Shown in pieces: positions 1-7,846 of a stretch of 50,361 bases of DNA. Numbering within the stretch: the stretch's first letter is position 1; each line of letters starts with the position of its first letter. The position numbers and the translations under genes were made by a program. The notes below the pieces were generated by a model. It was not told where the DNA came from, did not search any database, and worked only from the letters and a program-made list of their open reading frames with translations. The stretch comes from Hyphomicrobiales bacterium (GTDB taxonomy: Bacteria; Pseudomonadota; Alphaproteobacteria; Rhizobiales; Beijerinckiaceae), in contig JAQGJH010000028.1 in assembly GCA_028290705.1 (NCBI GenBank), positions 1 through 50,361 of the forward strand, in the 5' to 3' direction.

Positions 1-879
1 GACTGGATCGACCTCAACGGCTATCTGCAACAGTTCGACCGCCAGACGAGCCGGATCGGCGCGAAAATCGTGCATGTCTCGCTCGACAGCCTGCTGCACA
101 ACGGCTGGAGCATGGATCATTTCGGCCTGCCGCCGGCCGATACGTTGGTGATGGCCGATCCCGACAGGTTCCTGAAACAGCTTCTTCCAGCGGTGGAAGC
201 CAGGATGCAGGGCCCGCGGAACGCGTGGCGGGCGCCAGCCCCGGTCGCTCCGCGCGGATATGGAGCAAATGCCGCCACCGAGCTCGTGCCTCACGACATC
301 GAAGTGGCACTCGCGGAAATCCGTGGCGACAAGGCCTTCACCATCGCGCACACGACCATCGGCTGGGCCGCGACGGACTACGCCTTCCGCGACCCGCTCG
401 ACTATCTCGGTCACGACGGCGGTGGCGGTCTCGCGGCCGGACCAGGCCTCACCATCGGGGCGGCGCTGGCCCTGAAGGACAGCGGCCGCACCGTCATCGG
501 CATCCTGGGCGACGGCGACTTCATGCAGGGCGCGACCGCGCTCTGGTCGGCGGCGCATTATCAACTGCCGGCGCTGTTCATCATTTCCAACAACCGGTCC
601 AACTTCAACGACGAGATCCATCAGGAGGCCGTCGCCAAAGTTCGCGAGCGGCCCGTCGACAACCGCTGGATCGGTCAACGCATCGACGATCCGGCGATCG
701 ATCTCGCGGGACTCGCGCGCGCTCAGGGCATCGAATCCGTCGGGCCTATCGGCAACGTGCCCGATCTGCTGGCGGCCATTCGGCAGGGTCTCGACGTCGT
801 GGCGTCCGGCAAGCCGTTCTTCATCGATGCCCGGGTCAAGCCCGGATACGCCAACATCATCGTCAGCCGCCACAGCTGA
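1..879 (+). CDS. TPP-dependent decarboxylase/acetolactate synthase-like enzyme, C-terminal part (5' end outside window)
   Basis: The frame is open from base 1, so the N-terminal pyrimidine-binding domain and its catalytic Glu lie outside the window. What is visible is the end of the middle domain and the whole TPP-binding domain. The diphosphate/Mg motif GDG (codons 170-172 of the visible part) is followed about 27 residues later by ISNN, the classic GDG-X(n)-NN signature of the acetolactate synthase, benzoylformate decarboxylase and oxalyl-CoA decarboxylase superfamily. Such cytosolic enzymes decarboxylate or ligate 2-oxo acids, but the exact reaction cannot be assigned. It ends 40 bp before a TctC gene on the same strand and so probably opens or belongs to the long operon that runs to the UbiD gene. 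A second, complete relative sits at 25530-27182 next to another TctCBA set. Confidence 0.85.
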   Translation, partial: DWIDLNGYLQQFDRQTSRIGAKIVHVSLDSLLHNGWSMDHFGLPPADTLVMADPDRFLKQLLPAVEARMQGPRNAWRAPAPVAPRGYGANAATELVPHDIEVALAEIRGDKAFTIAHTTIGWAATDYAFRDPLDYLGHDGGGGLAAGPGLTIGAALALKDSGRTVIGILGDGDFMQGATALWSAAHYQLPALFIISNNRSNFNDEIHQEAVAKVRERPVDNRWIGQRIDDPAIDLAGLARAQGIESVGPIGNVPDLLAAIRQGLDVVASGKPFFIDARVKPGYANIIVSRHS

Positions 880-919
880 CGCCGTCTCGATCGTGGCTTT
901 GGTAGAAAAGGGGATCACC

Positions 920-1882
920 ATGCGCAGGATGACAGCCATCATGGCACTTGCGGTCGCGCTCTGCGCATCCGCACAGGCTCAGGATTATCCGAACAAAGCC
1001 GTGCAGATCATCGTGCCGTCATCGCCGGGCGGCATCAGCGACACGGCCGCGCGCGTCGTCGCCGAAGGCCTGTCGAAACTGTGGGGCCAATCGGTCGTGA
1101 TCGAAAACCGTCCCGGTGGCGGCGGTTCGATCGGCACCGGCATCGCGCGCCGCGCCAAGCCGGACGGTTATACCTTGCTGGTCACCACCAACGGCGAGTT
1201 CGCCCTCAATCCGGTGATCTACCCGAACCTTCCATACGATCCCAACAAGGATTTCATTCCGCTGGCGATGGCGACCTACAACACCATCGCGGTCGTGGCC
1301 AATGCCGATGCGCCCTACAAGACCTTCGAGGACTTCATCAAGGCCGCGAAGGAAAAGCCCGGCAGCATTTCCTGGGCCTCGGCGGGCGCCGGCACCTGGA
1401 ATCATCTCGCGGGTGAACTGATGGCGTCGGAGACGGGCGTCAAGCTCATCCACGTGCCCTACAAGGGCGGCGGACCTGCTTCGACCGCAGTGGCGGGCGG
1501 GGACGTGCCCATTGGCCTGCTGTCGGTCTCGTCGGTGCTGCCGCACATCAAGTCCGGAAAGGTGAGGGTGCTCGCCGTCACCTCGAAGGAGCGGTCCGCG
1601 TTCGACAAGTCTTGGCCAGCCGTCGCCGAACTTGGCTACCCCAACGTCGATGCGATCAACTGGGTGGCCTTCTTCGGCCAGAACGGACTTCCGCCGGCGG
1701 TTGCCAAGAAGATCGAAGCAGACGTCAGGCAGGTTCTGACTCAGCCCGAAGTGCGTGAGCGGTTCCTCGCCATGGCGGTCGAGCCTTCGGGTCTGTCGTC
1801 CACGGATGTGCTCGCCAAGATCAAGAGCGACCGGGCGTCCGCCGAGCGGATCGCCAAGGAAGCCAACATTCGGGTCGAGTAA
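920..1882 (+). CDS. tctC: TctC-family periplasmic substrate-binding protein (tripartite tricarboxylate transporter)
   Basis: This 320-residue protein starts with a Sec signal peptide (about residues 1-20, cleavage after AQA). It continues with the family hallmarks YPNKAVQIIVPSSPGG near residue 25 and VVIENRPGGGGSIGT near residue 60. The ATG at 920 is chosen over upstream in-frame codons because AAAAGGGG lies at a proper ribosome-binding distance (906-913) and because it gives a clean signal peptide. TctC/Bug proteins bind carboxylates such as tricarboxylates, aromatic acids or nicotinate in the periplasm and deliver them to the TctB/TctA membrane pair. The next two genes encode that pair, so this is a complete transporter. 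Neighbouring decarboxylase and hydroxylase genes suggest an aromatic or heteroaromatic acid as ligand, which is inference. Confidence 0.93.
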   Translation: MRRMTAIMALAVALCASAQAQDYPNKAVQIIVPSSPGGISDTAARVVAEGLSKLWGQSVVIENRPGGGGSIGTGIARRAKPDGYTLLVTTNGEFALNPVIYPNLPYDPNKDFIPLAMATYNTIAVVANADAPYKTFEDFIKAAKEKPGSISWASAGAGTWNHLAGELMASETGVKLIHVPYKGGGPASTAVAGGDVPIGLLSVSSVLPHIKSGKVRVLAVTSKERSAFDKSWPAVAELGYPNVDAINWVAFFGQNGLPPAVAKKIEADVRQVLTQPEVRERFLAMAVEPSGLSSTDVLAKIKSDRASAERIAKEANIRVE

Positions 1883-1905
1883 AACGCGACAGGGGAGCCA
1901 CGGGC

Positions 1906-2355
1906 ATGTTGAATTTGCGACGAGACTTTCTCGCAGGAATCTTCTTTGTCGCCATCGGCCTCGGCTTCTTCGTCGTCTCACGCACCTACAATCTCGGCTC
2001 GGCCTCCCGCATGGGGCCGGGCTACTTCCCGATGCTGCTCGGCGGCGTGCTGATGGTCATCGGCGCGCTCGTCTCCCTGAAAAGCCTGCGCCAGACCTCC
2101 GACGCGGGCGAGAGCGTCCCGGTCGCGGTGAAAAGCGCCGCCATCATCATAGGATCGACGCTCCTGTTCGCACTCGCGCTCACCTATGCGGGCCTGGTGA
2201 TCGCCGTCATCGTGCTGGTGGTCGCGGCCTCGGCCGCGGTCGGTCGCCAATTCAAGTGGCAGACATTTGCGCTGGCGGCAGGCCTTGCGGCGTTCTCGGC
2301 GCTGCTCTTCGTCACGCTGCTCGGCCTGCCGGTTCCACTCTGGCCCAACATCTGA
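1906..2355 (+). CDS. tctB: TctB-family small membrane subunit
   Basis: The protein has 149 residues with four predicted hydrophobic helices. The short conserved motif SRMGPGYFP after the first helix is typical of TctB. It is the small integral membrane partner of TctA in the tripartite tricarboxylate transporter, working in the inner membrane with the TctC protein encoded just upstream. A good ribosome-binding site (AGGGGAG, 1891-1897) precedes the ATG. The gap to the tctC stop is 23 bp and to the tctA start 7 bp, so the three genes are one transcription unit. Confidence 0.92.
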   Translation: MLNLRRDFLAGIFFVAIGLGFFVVSRTYNLGSASRMGPGYFPMLLGGVLMVIGALVSLKSLRQTSDAGESVPVAVKSAAIIIGSTLLFALALTYAGLVIAVIVLVVAASAAVGRQFKWQTFALAAGLAAFSALLFVTLLGLPVPLWPNI

Positions 2356-2362
2356 GGCATTC

Positions 2363-3865
2363 GTGGACATTCTCAATCAACTTGCCTTCGGCCTCGGCGT
2401 CGCCGTCTCGCCGATCAATCTGCTTTATTGCTTCGTCGGCGTTCTCATCGGCACGCTCGTGGGCGTACTGCCGGGGCTGGGGCCGATCGCCACCATCTCG
2501 ATGCTGCTGCCCATCACCTTCACGCTGCCGGCCGACACGTCGATCATCATGCTGGCGGGCATCTACTACGGCGCGCAATATGGCGGCTCCACCACGTCCA
2601 TCCTGATCAACATTCCCGGCGAAGCTTCGAGCGTCGTCACGGCGCTCGACGGTCACGCCATGGCGCGGGCGGGCCGCGCCGGGCAGGCGCTCGGTATCGC
2701 CGCCATCGGGTCGTTCATTGCCGGATCAGTCGCGACGCTGGTCATCGCGCTCTTCGCTCCGATCCTGTCCGGCGTGGCGCTGAGTTTCCGTCCCGCCGAT
2801 TACTTCTCCCTCATGGTGTTCGGCCTTGTCGCCGCGGTGGTTCTCGCCAGCGGCTCCGTGCTCAAGGCGCTGGCCGCCATCGTTCTCGGCCTTCTACTCG
2901 GGCTGGTGGGCAGCGACGTCAATTCCGGCGCGCTGCGCTTCACCGGCGGCATGCCGGAACTGATGAACGGACTGGAGTTCGTCGTCATCGCCATGGGCCT
3001 CTTCGGCATCGCCGACGCCATCGCCAACGTGCAGGCGAAACATGCCTCGGATCTGACGACGTCCCGCATCGGCACGCTGCTGCCGCGCTGGAAGGAACTG
3101 CGCCACTGTCTGCCTGCGATCGGTCGCGGCACCGTCATCGGCAGCATTCTCGGCCTGTTGCCCGGCGGCGGAGCGCTGCTCTCCTCCTTCGCGGCCTATT
3201 CCATCGAGAAGAAAGTCGCGCGCCACCCGCGCACCTTCGGCGAGGGGGACATCCGTGGCGTCGCCTCACCCGAAGCCGCCAACAATGCGGGCGCCCAGAC
3301 CTCGTTCATTCCACTGCTCACGCTCGGCGTGCCGTCAAATCCCACCATGGCGCTCGTGCTGGGCGCACTCATGATCCAGGGCATCACGCCGGGACCGCAG
3401 GTCATGACGGAGCGGCCGGCGCTGTTCTGGGGTTTGATCGCCAGCATGTGGATCGGCAACGTCATGCTGGTCGTGCTCAACATTCCGCTGATCGGCCTCT
3501 GGGTGCGTCTGGTCACGGTGCCGTATCACTACCTCTATCCGGCCATTCTGGTGTTCTGTTGCGTCGGCGCCTACACGGTGAACAACAACCCCTTCGACAT
3601 CGTCGTCATGAGCCTCGCGGGTTTGCTGGGCTACGTGCTCATCCTGTTCCGCTGCGAGCCGGCGCCGCTCGTGCTGGGCTTCATTCTCGGGCCGTTGATG
3701 GAAGAGAACATGCGGCGTGCGTTGCTGATCTCGAAGGGCGACCCGAGCGTGTTCCTGACCCAGCCGATCAGCGCAGCCTTCCTGGTGGCGTCGCTGGGCG
3801 TCCTGTGTCTCATGGGTTTGTCGTCGTTCCGCCGGACGCGGGAGATCGCCATGCAGGATCCGTGA
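2363..3865 (+). CDS. tctA: TctA-family large membrane subunit
   Basis: This 500-residue permease has the usual TctA size and about 10-12 membrane segments. Family motifs are visible: VGVLPGLGPIATISMLLP near residue 35, GIYYGAQYGGSTTSILINIPGE near residue 65, and ASPEAANNAGAQTSFIPLLTLGVPS in the second half. The start is taken as GTG 2363, seven bases after the tctB stop, because longer in-frame starts would run deep into tctB and add a non-membrane tail. It is the channel-forming subunit that imports a carboxylate with a cation. It is clearly similar to the second TctA at 24032-25546, so the two modules probably arose by duplication or by separate acquisition of related transporters. Confidence 0.92.
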   Translation: MDILNQLAFGLGVAVSPINLLYCFVGVLIGTLVGVLPGLGPIATISMLLPITFTLPADTSIIMLAGIYYGAQYGGSTTSILINIPGEASSVVTALDGHAMARAGRAGQALGIAAIGSFIAGSVATLVIALFAPILSGVALSFRPADYFSLMVFGLVAAVVLASGSVLKALAAIVLGLLLGLVGSDVNSGALRFTGGMPELMNGLEFVVIAMGLFGIADAIANVQAKHASDLTTSRIGTLLPRWKELRHCLPAIGRGTVIGSILGLLPGGGALLSSFAAYSIEKKVARHPRTFGEGDIRGVASPEAANNAGAQTSFIPLLTLGVPSNPTMALVLGALMIQGITPGPQVMTERPALFWGLIASMWIGNVMLVVLNIPLIGLWVRLVTVPYHYLYPAILVFCCVGAYTVNNNPFDIVVMSLAGLLGYVLILFRCEPAPLVLGFILGPLMEENMRRALLISKGDPSVFLTQPISAAFLVASLGVLCLMGLSSFRRTREIAMQDP

Positions 3866-3974
3866 CACGGGTCGACGGCTTGACCGCGATCACATTTGAA
3901 ACGCGAGCGCTTTACGGATTGACGCGCCGGGGAAATACATACAGCATGTAGGTAATCGCACGGAGAGCCAAGCC
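3866..3974. promoter_or_regulatory. Intergenic region before the hydroxylase gene with two imperfect operators
   Basis: The 109-bp gap between tctA and the HpaB-type gene holds an 18-bp imperfect palindrome, TGAAACGC-GA-GCGCTTTA (3897-3914, 6 of 8 arm positions match), which resembles LacI-family operators. It also holds TACAT-N5-ATGTA (3936-3950). A TTGACG element at 3919-3924 could be a -35 box but no convincing -10 follows. The ribosome-binding site GGAG (3962-3965) serves the downstream ATG. This suggests that the hydroxylase genes can be transcribed separately from tctCBA. No regulator gene of the LacI family is visible in the window. Confidence 0.35.
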
Positions 3975-5522
3975 ATGTCAGCAGTCGCCGATCACCTGCA
4001 CGGCACGTTTTCATCCACGGCCGTCAAGCCAGCGGCGTCCGCCGCCCGACCCTCATCCGCCACCAAAGCCGCGACCTTGCGCACCGGAGCCGAATATCTC
4101 CGCTCGCTCGACGATGGCCGTGCCGTCTACGTCGATGGTGAACGCGTTCGCAACGTCACCACGCACCCGGCATTTGCCGAAGCCGCCAAGTCGGCCGCCA
4201 AGCTCTACGACATCGCCGCCGATCCGGCGAACCGCGAGCGCATGACCTACACGTCGCCGACGACTGGTGCGCCCGTGCTGCGCGCCTACCAGATTCCCCG
4301 CAGCCACGCCGATCTGCGCGACAAGCGTCTCGCCTGCGAAACCTGGTCGGAATCCACGTTCGGCCTCATGGGGCGGACGCCCGATCACGTCTCGGGCTTC
4401 TTTGCAGGCTTCGCCGCCGTTCCCGAGGTTTTCGCTGCCGGCGGCAAGCATTTCGCCGAGAACGTTGTCAACTTTTACGAATATGCCCGCGAAAACCACC
4501 TCTGGACGACCTACGCGATCGTCCCGCCCCAGATCGACAGAGCCAAGCCCGGCCACCTGCAGACGGATCCGACGCTCTATGCCGGCGTCGTCAAGGAGAC
4601 GGATGGCGGCATCTACGTGTCGGGCGCGCAGCAGCTCGCCACCGCCGGCGTCTTCTCGGATTATCTTTATCTGAGCTGCATCCATCCCCTGCAGCCCGGT
4701 GATGAGAATTACGCGATCGGCGTCGCGATGCCGATGAACGCCGAAGGCCTGCGGCTCTATCCCCGCCGCCCCTTCGCCCAGCACGTCACCAACAAGTTCG
4801 ATCATCCGCTCTCCAGCCGCTTCGACGAGTCGGATTGTTTCGTGGTGCTCGACAACGTCTTCATCCCCTGGGAGAAGGTGTTCATCTACCGCAACCTCGA
4901 AGTCTGCCGCGACCAGTGGTGGAAGACGCCCAGCCATTCCTACGGCAACCTTCAGGCGCAGGCGCGCTACGCCACAAAGCTGCGTTTCATGATCGGTCTT
5001 GCCAAGCGCATGAACGAACTCACGGGCAACGACGGCGTACCGGCCGTGCAGGTGCAGATGGGCGAACTCGCGGCGCTCGTCTCGACCGTCGAGACCATGC
5101 TGGAAGCGCAGGAAACCCGTGCGGTGATCGACGCCAACGGTGTGGTCTGGCCCGACAAGGCGGCGCTCTATGCCGTCATGGCGATGCAGTCTGAAAACAA
5201 CCCCCGGATGATCGAGATCATCCGCGAACTGACCGGCGCCGCCATGATCAGCATGCCGTCCTCCGTGAAGGATCTCGACAGCCCGGAAACCGCCGCCGAC
5301 ATGGCGCGCTACATGGCCTCGGGCAAGGCCGGCGCGCGCGAGCGCATCGCCTTGATGCGGATGGCCTGGGATTTCATCGGATCCGAGTTCGGCAATCGCC
5401 ATGCTCAATATGAGAAATTCTACGGCGGCGCGTCTTTCATCGTGAAGACCAACATGTATCGCAACTACGACTTCAAGCGCGCCACGAGCCTCGTCGATGC
5501 GGCTCTGGATTTGCCGGCCTGA
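3975..5522 (+). CDS. HpaB-type FADH2-dependent monooxygenase, large component
   Basis: The protein has 515 residues and matches the 4-hydroxyphenylacetate 3-hydroxylase/PvcC family in length and layout: an N-terminal helical domain, a beta domain, and a C-terminal four-helix bundle of acyl-CoA-dehydrogenase fold. Seen motifs include TGAEYLRSLDDGRAVYVDGE near residue 35, GLMGRTPDHV near residue 130 (substrate and flavin region), PQIDRAKP near residue 180 and a C-terminal FIGSEFGNRHAQYEKFYGG. Family members hydroxylate phenolic or heteroaromatic rings using reduced flavin supplied by a separate reductase. Here the flavin reductase gene follows 39 bp downstream, so the pair forms a two-component hydroxylase. 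A second, divergent copy lies at 42044-43528. The substrate is not known; the UbiD, TctCBA and TRAP genes nearby point to an aromatic or heteroaromatic acid. Confidence 0.9.
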   Translation: MSAVADHLHGTFSSTAVKPAASAARPSSATKAATLRTGAEYLRSLDDGRAVYVDGERVRNVTTHPAFAEAAKSAAKLYDIAADPANRERMTYTSPTTGAPVLRAYQIPRSHADLRDKRLACETWSESTFGLMGRTPDHVSGFFAGFAAVPEVFAAGGKHFAENVVNFYEYARENHLWTTYAIVPPQIDRAKPGHLQTDPTLYAGVVKETDGGIYVSGAQQLATAGVFSDYLYLSCIHPLQPGDENYAIGVAMPMNAEGLRLYPRRPFAQHVTNKFDHPLSSRFDESDCFVVLDNVFIPWEKVFIYRNLEVCRDQWWKTPSHSYGNLQAQARYATKLRFMIGLAKRMNELTGNDGVPAVQVQMGELAALVSTVETMLEAQETRAVIDANGVVWPDKAALYAVMAMQSENNPRMIEIIRELTGAAMISMPSSVKDLDSPETAADMARYMASGKAGARERIALMRMAWDFIGSEFGNRHAQYEKFYGGASFIVKTNMYRNYDFKRATSLVDAALDLPA

Positions 5523-5561
5523 TCCAGGCATCGTCACGGCAGAAGATCAGCGGGAGCCGCC

Positions 5562-6128
5562 ATGTCCAATCCATCGAAAGACGCGGCGGCGCCGGATCAG
5601 GGGCGGATGCTCCGCGATGTTCTCGGGCTCTTCCCGACAGGCGTCGCGGTCATCACCGCGGTCTCGCCTGAAGGAGAGAGGCTGGGCGCAACGGTCAGTT
5701 CCTTCAATTCCGTATCGCTGACCCCGCCGCTCATCCTGTTCAGCATGGCGAAAACGGCGAAATCCTTTCCGGCCTGGGAAGCGGTCGAGCAGTTCGCCGT
5801 CAACATCCTGAATGAAAACCAGAGCCGCATCTCGACGCAGTTCGCCCGTTCGCTGAGCGACAAGTGGGAGGGGCTCGATCCCGTCGCCGGCCGCGTCACC
5901 GGCATTCCGCTGATCCGCGACGCGCTCGCCTGGCTCGAATGCCGCACCTGGGCCCGCTATGAGGGCGGAGATCATCTCATCATCGTGGGCGAGGTGCTGG
6001 GCTTCGAGCGGCTGACCTCGGGTGCGGCGCGGCCGCTCGTCTTTTCCGCGAGCCGCTATGCGCGGCTGGCCACGGACGCTGAAATCGCGACGCCTCCGCA
6101 CGAGGGTCATCTGGTGCATGGATGGTGA
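5562..6128 (+). CDS. Flavin reductase-like protein (HpaC type)
   Basis: This 188-residue protein belongs to the flavin reductase-like FMN-binding split-barrel family. Typical features are FPTGVAVITA near residue 20, the SSFNSVSLTPPLILFSM stretch that lines the flavin pocket, and FAVNILNENQ. It uses NAD(P)H to reduce FAD or FMN, which diffuses to the HpaB-type hydroxylase encoded directly upstream. The start has a clear GGGAG ribosome-binding site at 5552-5556. The second hydroxylase at 42044-43528 has no reductase gene beside it, so this protein might serve both, which is inference. Confidence 0.9.
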   Translation: MSNPSKDAAAPDQGRMLRDVLGLFPTGVAVITAVSPEGERLGATVSSFNSVSLTPPLILFSMAKTAKSFPAWEAVEQFAVNILNENQSRISTQFARSLSDKWEGLDPVAGRVTGIPLIRDALAWLECRTWARYEGGDHLIIVGEVLGFERLTSGAARPLVFSASRYARLATDAEIATPPHEGHLVHGW

Positions 6129-6251
6129 AGCGGACGCGGCAGGGTCTCGGCTGGCTGGCGCGGGACTTGCTGGTTTGAAGAACTTCGCGGCGGACCCCGG
6201 GGCGGGCCGCCGGCGCAGAGGGTGACGAGTTACGCCAAAGGGGAAAAGACC

Positions 6252-7289
6252 ATGCAGGACGGTCGGAATCATCAAACGGGCGCTACGCGTCGCACGCTCA
6301 TTCGCGGCGCATCCGCCGCTGCCGGACTCGTGGCCATGCCCTGGGTCGCCCGGGGGCAGACGCCGATCGTCATGAAGATCGGCACTCCCACGCTGAACGA
6401 TTGCCAGCACGAATGGATGAAGATCTTCGCGGGTCTCGTCGAGGCCGGCAGCAAAGGCGCCATCAAGGCCGAACTCTATCCGGCCAGCCAGCTGGGCTCC
6501 GCCCCCCGCATGATCGAGGGCACGCAGTTCGGCACCGTGCAGGTGATCGTCATGCCGCCCGAATTCCTCAGCGGAGTCGACACGCGCTTCGAAGTGCTGG
6601 GCGCACCAGGCATGTTCAAGGATCTCGCGCACGCGCAACGCTGCCTGCAGGCGCCCGAGTTCAACAAGGCCTTCCTGTCGTCCGGCGAGAGCAAGGGCCT
6701 GAAAGGCATCGGCCTCTTCATCAACTCACAGATGGTCATCAATTGCCGCAGCAAGCTCGAGACCGCGGCCGACGTCACCAACAAGAAGATCCGCGTCCTG
6801 GGTTCTGCCATGCAGATCGAGCAGATCAAGCGACTCAAGGGAACGGGCATCCCGATGTCTCTCGGCGAAGTCATGCCTGCGCTGCAGCAGGGCACCATCG
6901 ACGGCGTGCTCGGCAGCACGCCTGTGATGACCGCACTGCGCTTCTACGACGCCGCCAAATACATCCTGGAAACCGAGCACGCCACCATCACGGTCGCGTC
7001 GCTGGCCAGCAAGCTCTGGCTCGACAAGCTGCCGAAGGACCTGCAGGCCGTCGTCGAGGAATCGGGCCAGAAGGCCAGCCGCGACGTCTATGCATGGGCG
7101 GACGCTTTCGATCAGAGCCAGAAAAAAGTCTGGCTCGAGAAGGGTGGCGAGATCATCAAGCTGCCGGCGGCCGCGCATGACGAACTGATGAAGCTCATGC
7201 GCCCGATCGGCGCGGAGGTCGCGGGACGCAAGCCGGCCGAAAAGGCGCTCTATGAGCTCCTCGCCAAAACCTCCGAGACCACGGTCTGA
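6252..7289 (+). CDS. dctP: TRAP transporter periplasmic substrate-binding protein, DctP family
   Basis: The 345-residue product has a twin-arginine-like export signal (RRTLIRGASAAAGLVAMPWVARG, about residues 15-37) followed by a DctP fold. The LGSAPRMIEGTQFGTVQV stretch and the DGVLGSTPVMTALRFYDAAKY region are typical of TRAP binding proteins. ATG 6252 is preceded by AAAGGGG at 6237-6243. It binds a carboxylate in the periplasm and hands it to the DctQM membrane complex encoded next. A 123-bp gap without a gene separates it from the flavin reductase gene. This is the second carboxylate importer of the module, next to TctCBA, so the operon may handle two related substrates. Confidence 0.92.
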   Translation: MQDGRNHQTGATRRTLIRGASAAAGLVAMPWVARGQTPIVMKIGTPTLNDCQHEWMKIFAGLVEAGSKGAIKAELYPASQLGSAPRMIEGTQFGTVQVIVMPPEFLSGVDTRFEVLGAPGMFKDLAHAQRCLQAPEFNKAFLSSGESKGLKGIGLFINSQMVINCRSKLETAADVTNKKIRVLGSAMQIEQIKRLKGTGIPMSLGEVMPALQQGTIDGVLGSTPVMTALRFYDAAKYILETEHATITVASLASKLWLDKLPKDLQAVVEESGQKASRDVYAWADAFDQSQKKVWLEKGGEIIKLPAAAHDELMKLMRPIGAEVAGRKPAEKALYELLAKTSETTV

Positions 7290-7846
7290 TGACCGGGGTC
7301 CTGTTGCAGCAAGCAACCGCGCCCCCCATCGGGTGGCGCGGCCAGATCGTGCGCATGGGCGACGCCGTGTCGCGCGTCTGCACGATCGTTGCCGCCGTGG
7401 CGCTCGGCATCATCGTCGCGATCAACGGCGCGAACGTCTTCGGCCGCTACTTTCTCTCCGCCCCGCTGAACTGGGCCGAGGAGGCAATGCTTTATCTCAT
7501 GGTCGTGACGGTCTTTGCCGGCGCCGCCTCCGTCACGTGGCGTCAGCAGCACATCAAGATCGACGCCATCGTGTCGCGCATGCCCGCCGGGGCGCAGGCG
7601 GCGGCCATTGCCGCCATGGCGCTCGTCACATTGGCGGTGCTGTCCATGGCGGTCTACGCCAGCTTCCTGGTGGTGGACATGCTGCGCGGCTTCGACCAGC
7701 GCAGTGAAGCGCTGGAGATCCCCATGTGGATCCCGCAATCCATCGTCACCATCGGGTTGTCGTTGACCGGGCTTCTTTTCCTGATGCGCAGCGTCTGTGC
7801 GATCGGCATGCCGCCCGCCGCCAGCGACGATGGAGCCGGTCGATGA
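7289..7846 (+). CDS. dctQ: TRAP transporter small membrane subunit, DctQ family
   Basis: The 185-residue product has four hydrophobic segments and the DctQ signature LNWAEEAMLYLMVVTVFAGAA around residue 55, where the Trp-Ala-Glu-Glu cluster is characteristic. Its ATG overlaps the last base of the dctP stop, and its own stop overlaps the dctM start as ATGA, so the three genes are translationally coupled. The protein joins DctM in the inner membrane and contacts the DctP binding protein. The first 25 residues are hydrophilic, somewhat longer than in many relatives. Confidence 0.9.
   Translation: MTGVLLQQATAPPIGWRGQIVRMGDAVSRVCTIVAAVALGIIVAINGANVFGRYFLSAPLNWAEEAMLYLMVVTVFAGAASVTWRQQHIKIDAIVSRMPAGAQAAAIAAMALVTLAVLSMAVYASFLVVDMLRGFDQRSEALEIPMWIPQSIVTIGLSLTGLLFLMRSVCAIGMPPAASDDGAGR

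Noticed and set aside
4053-5537. A 494-codon open frame opposite the first hydroxylase
   Set aside because: It is antisense to a well-supported HpaB-type gene, shows no recognisable domain and has no ribosome-binding site.
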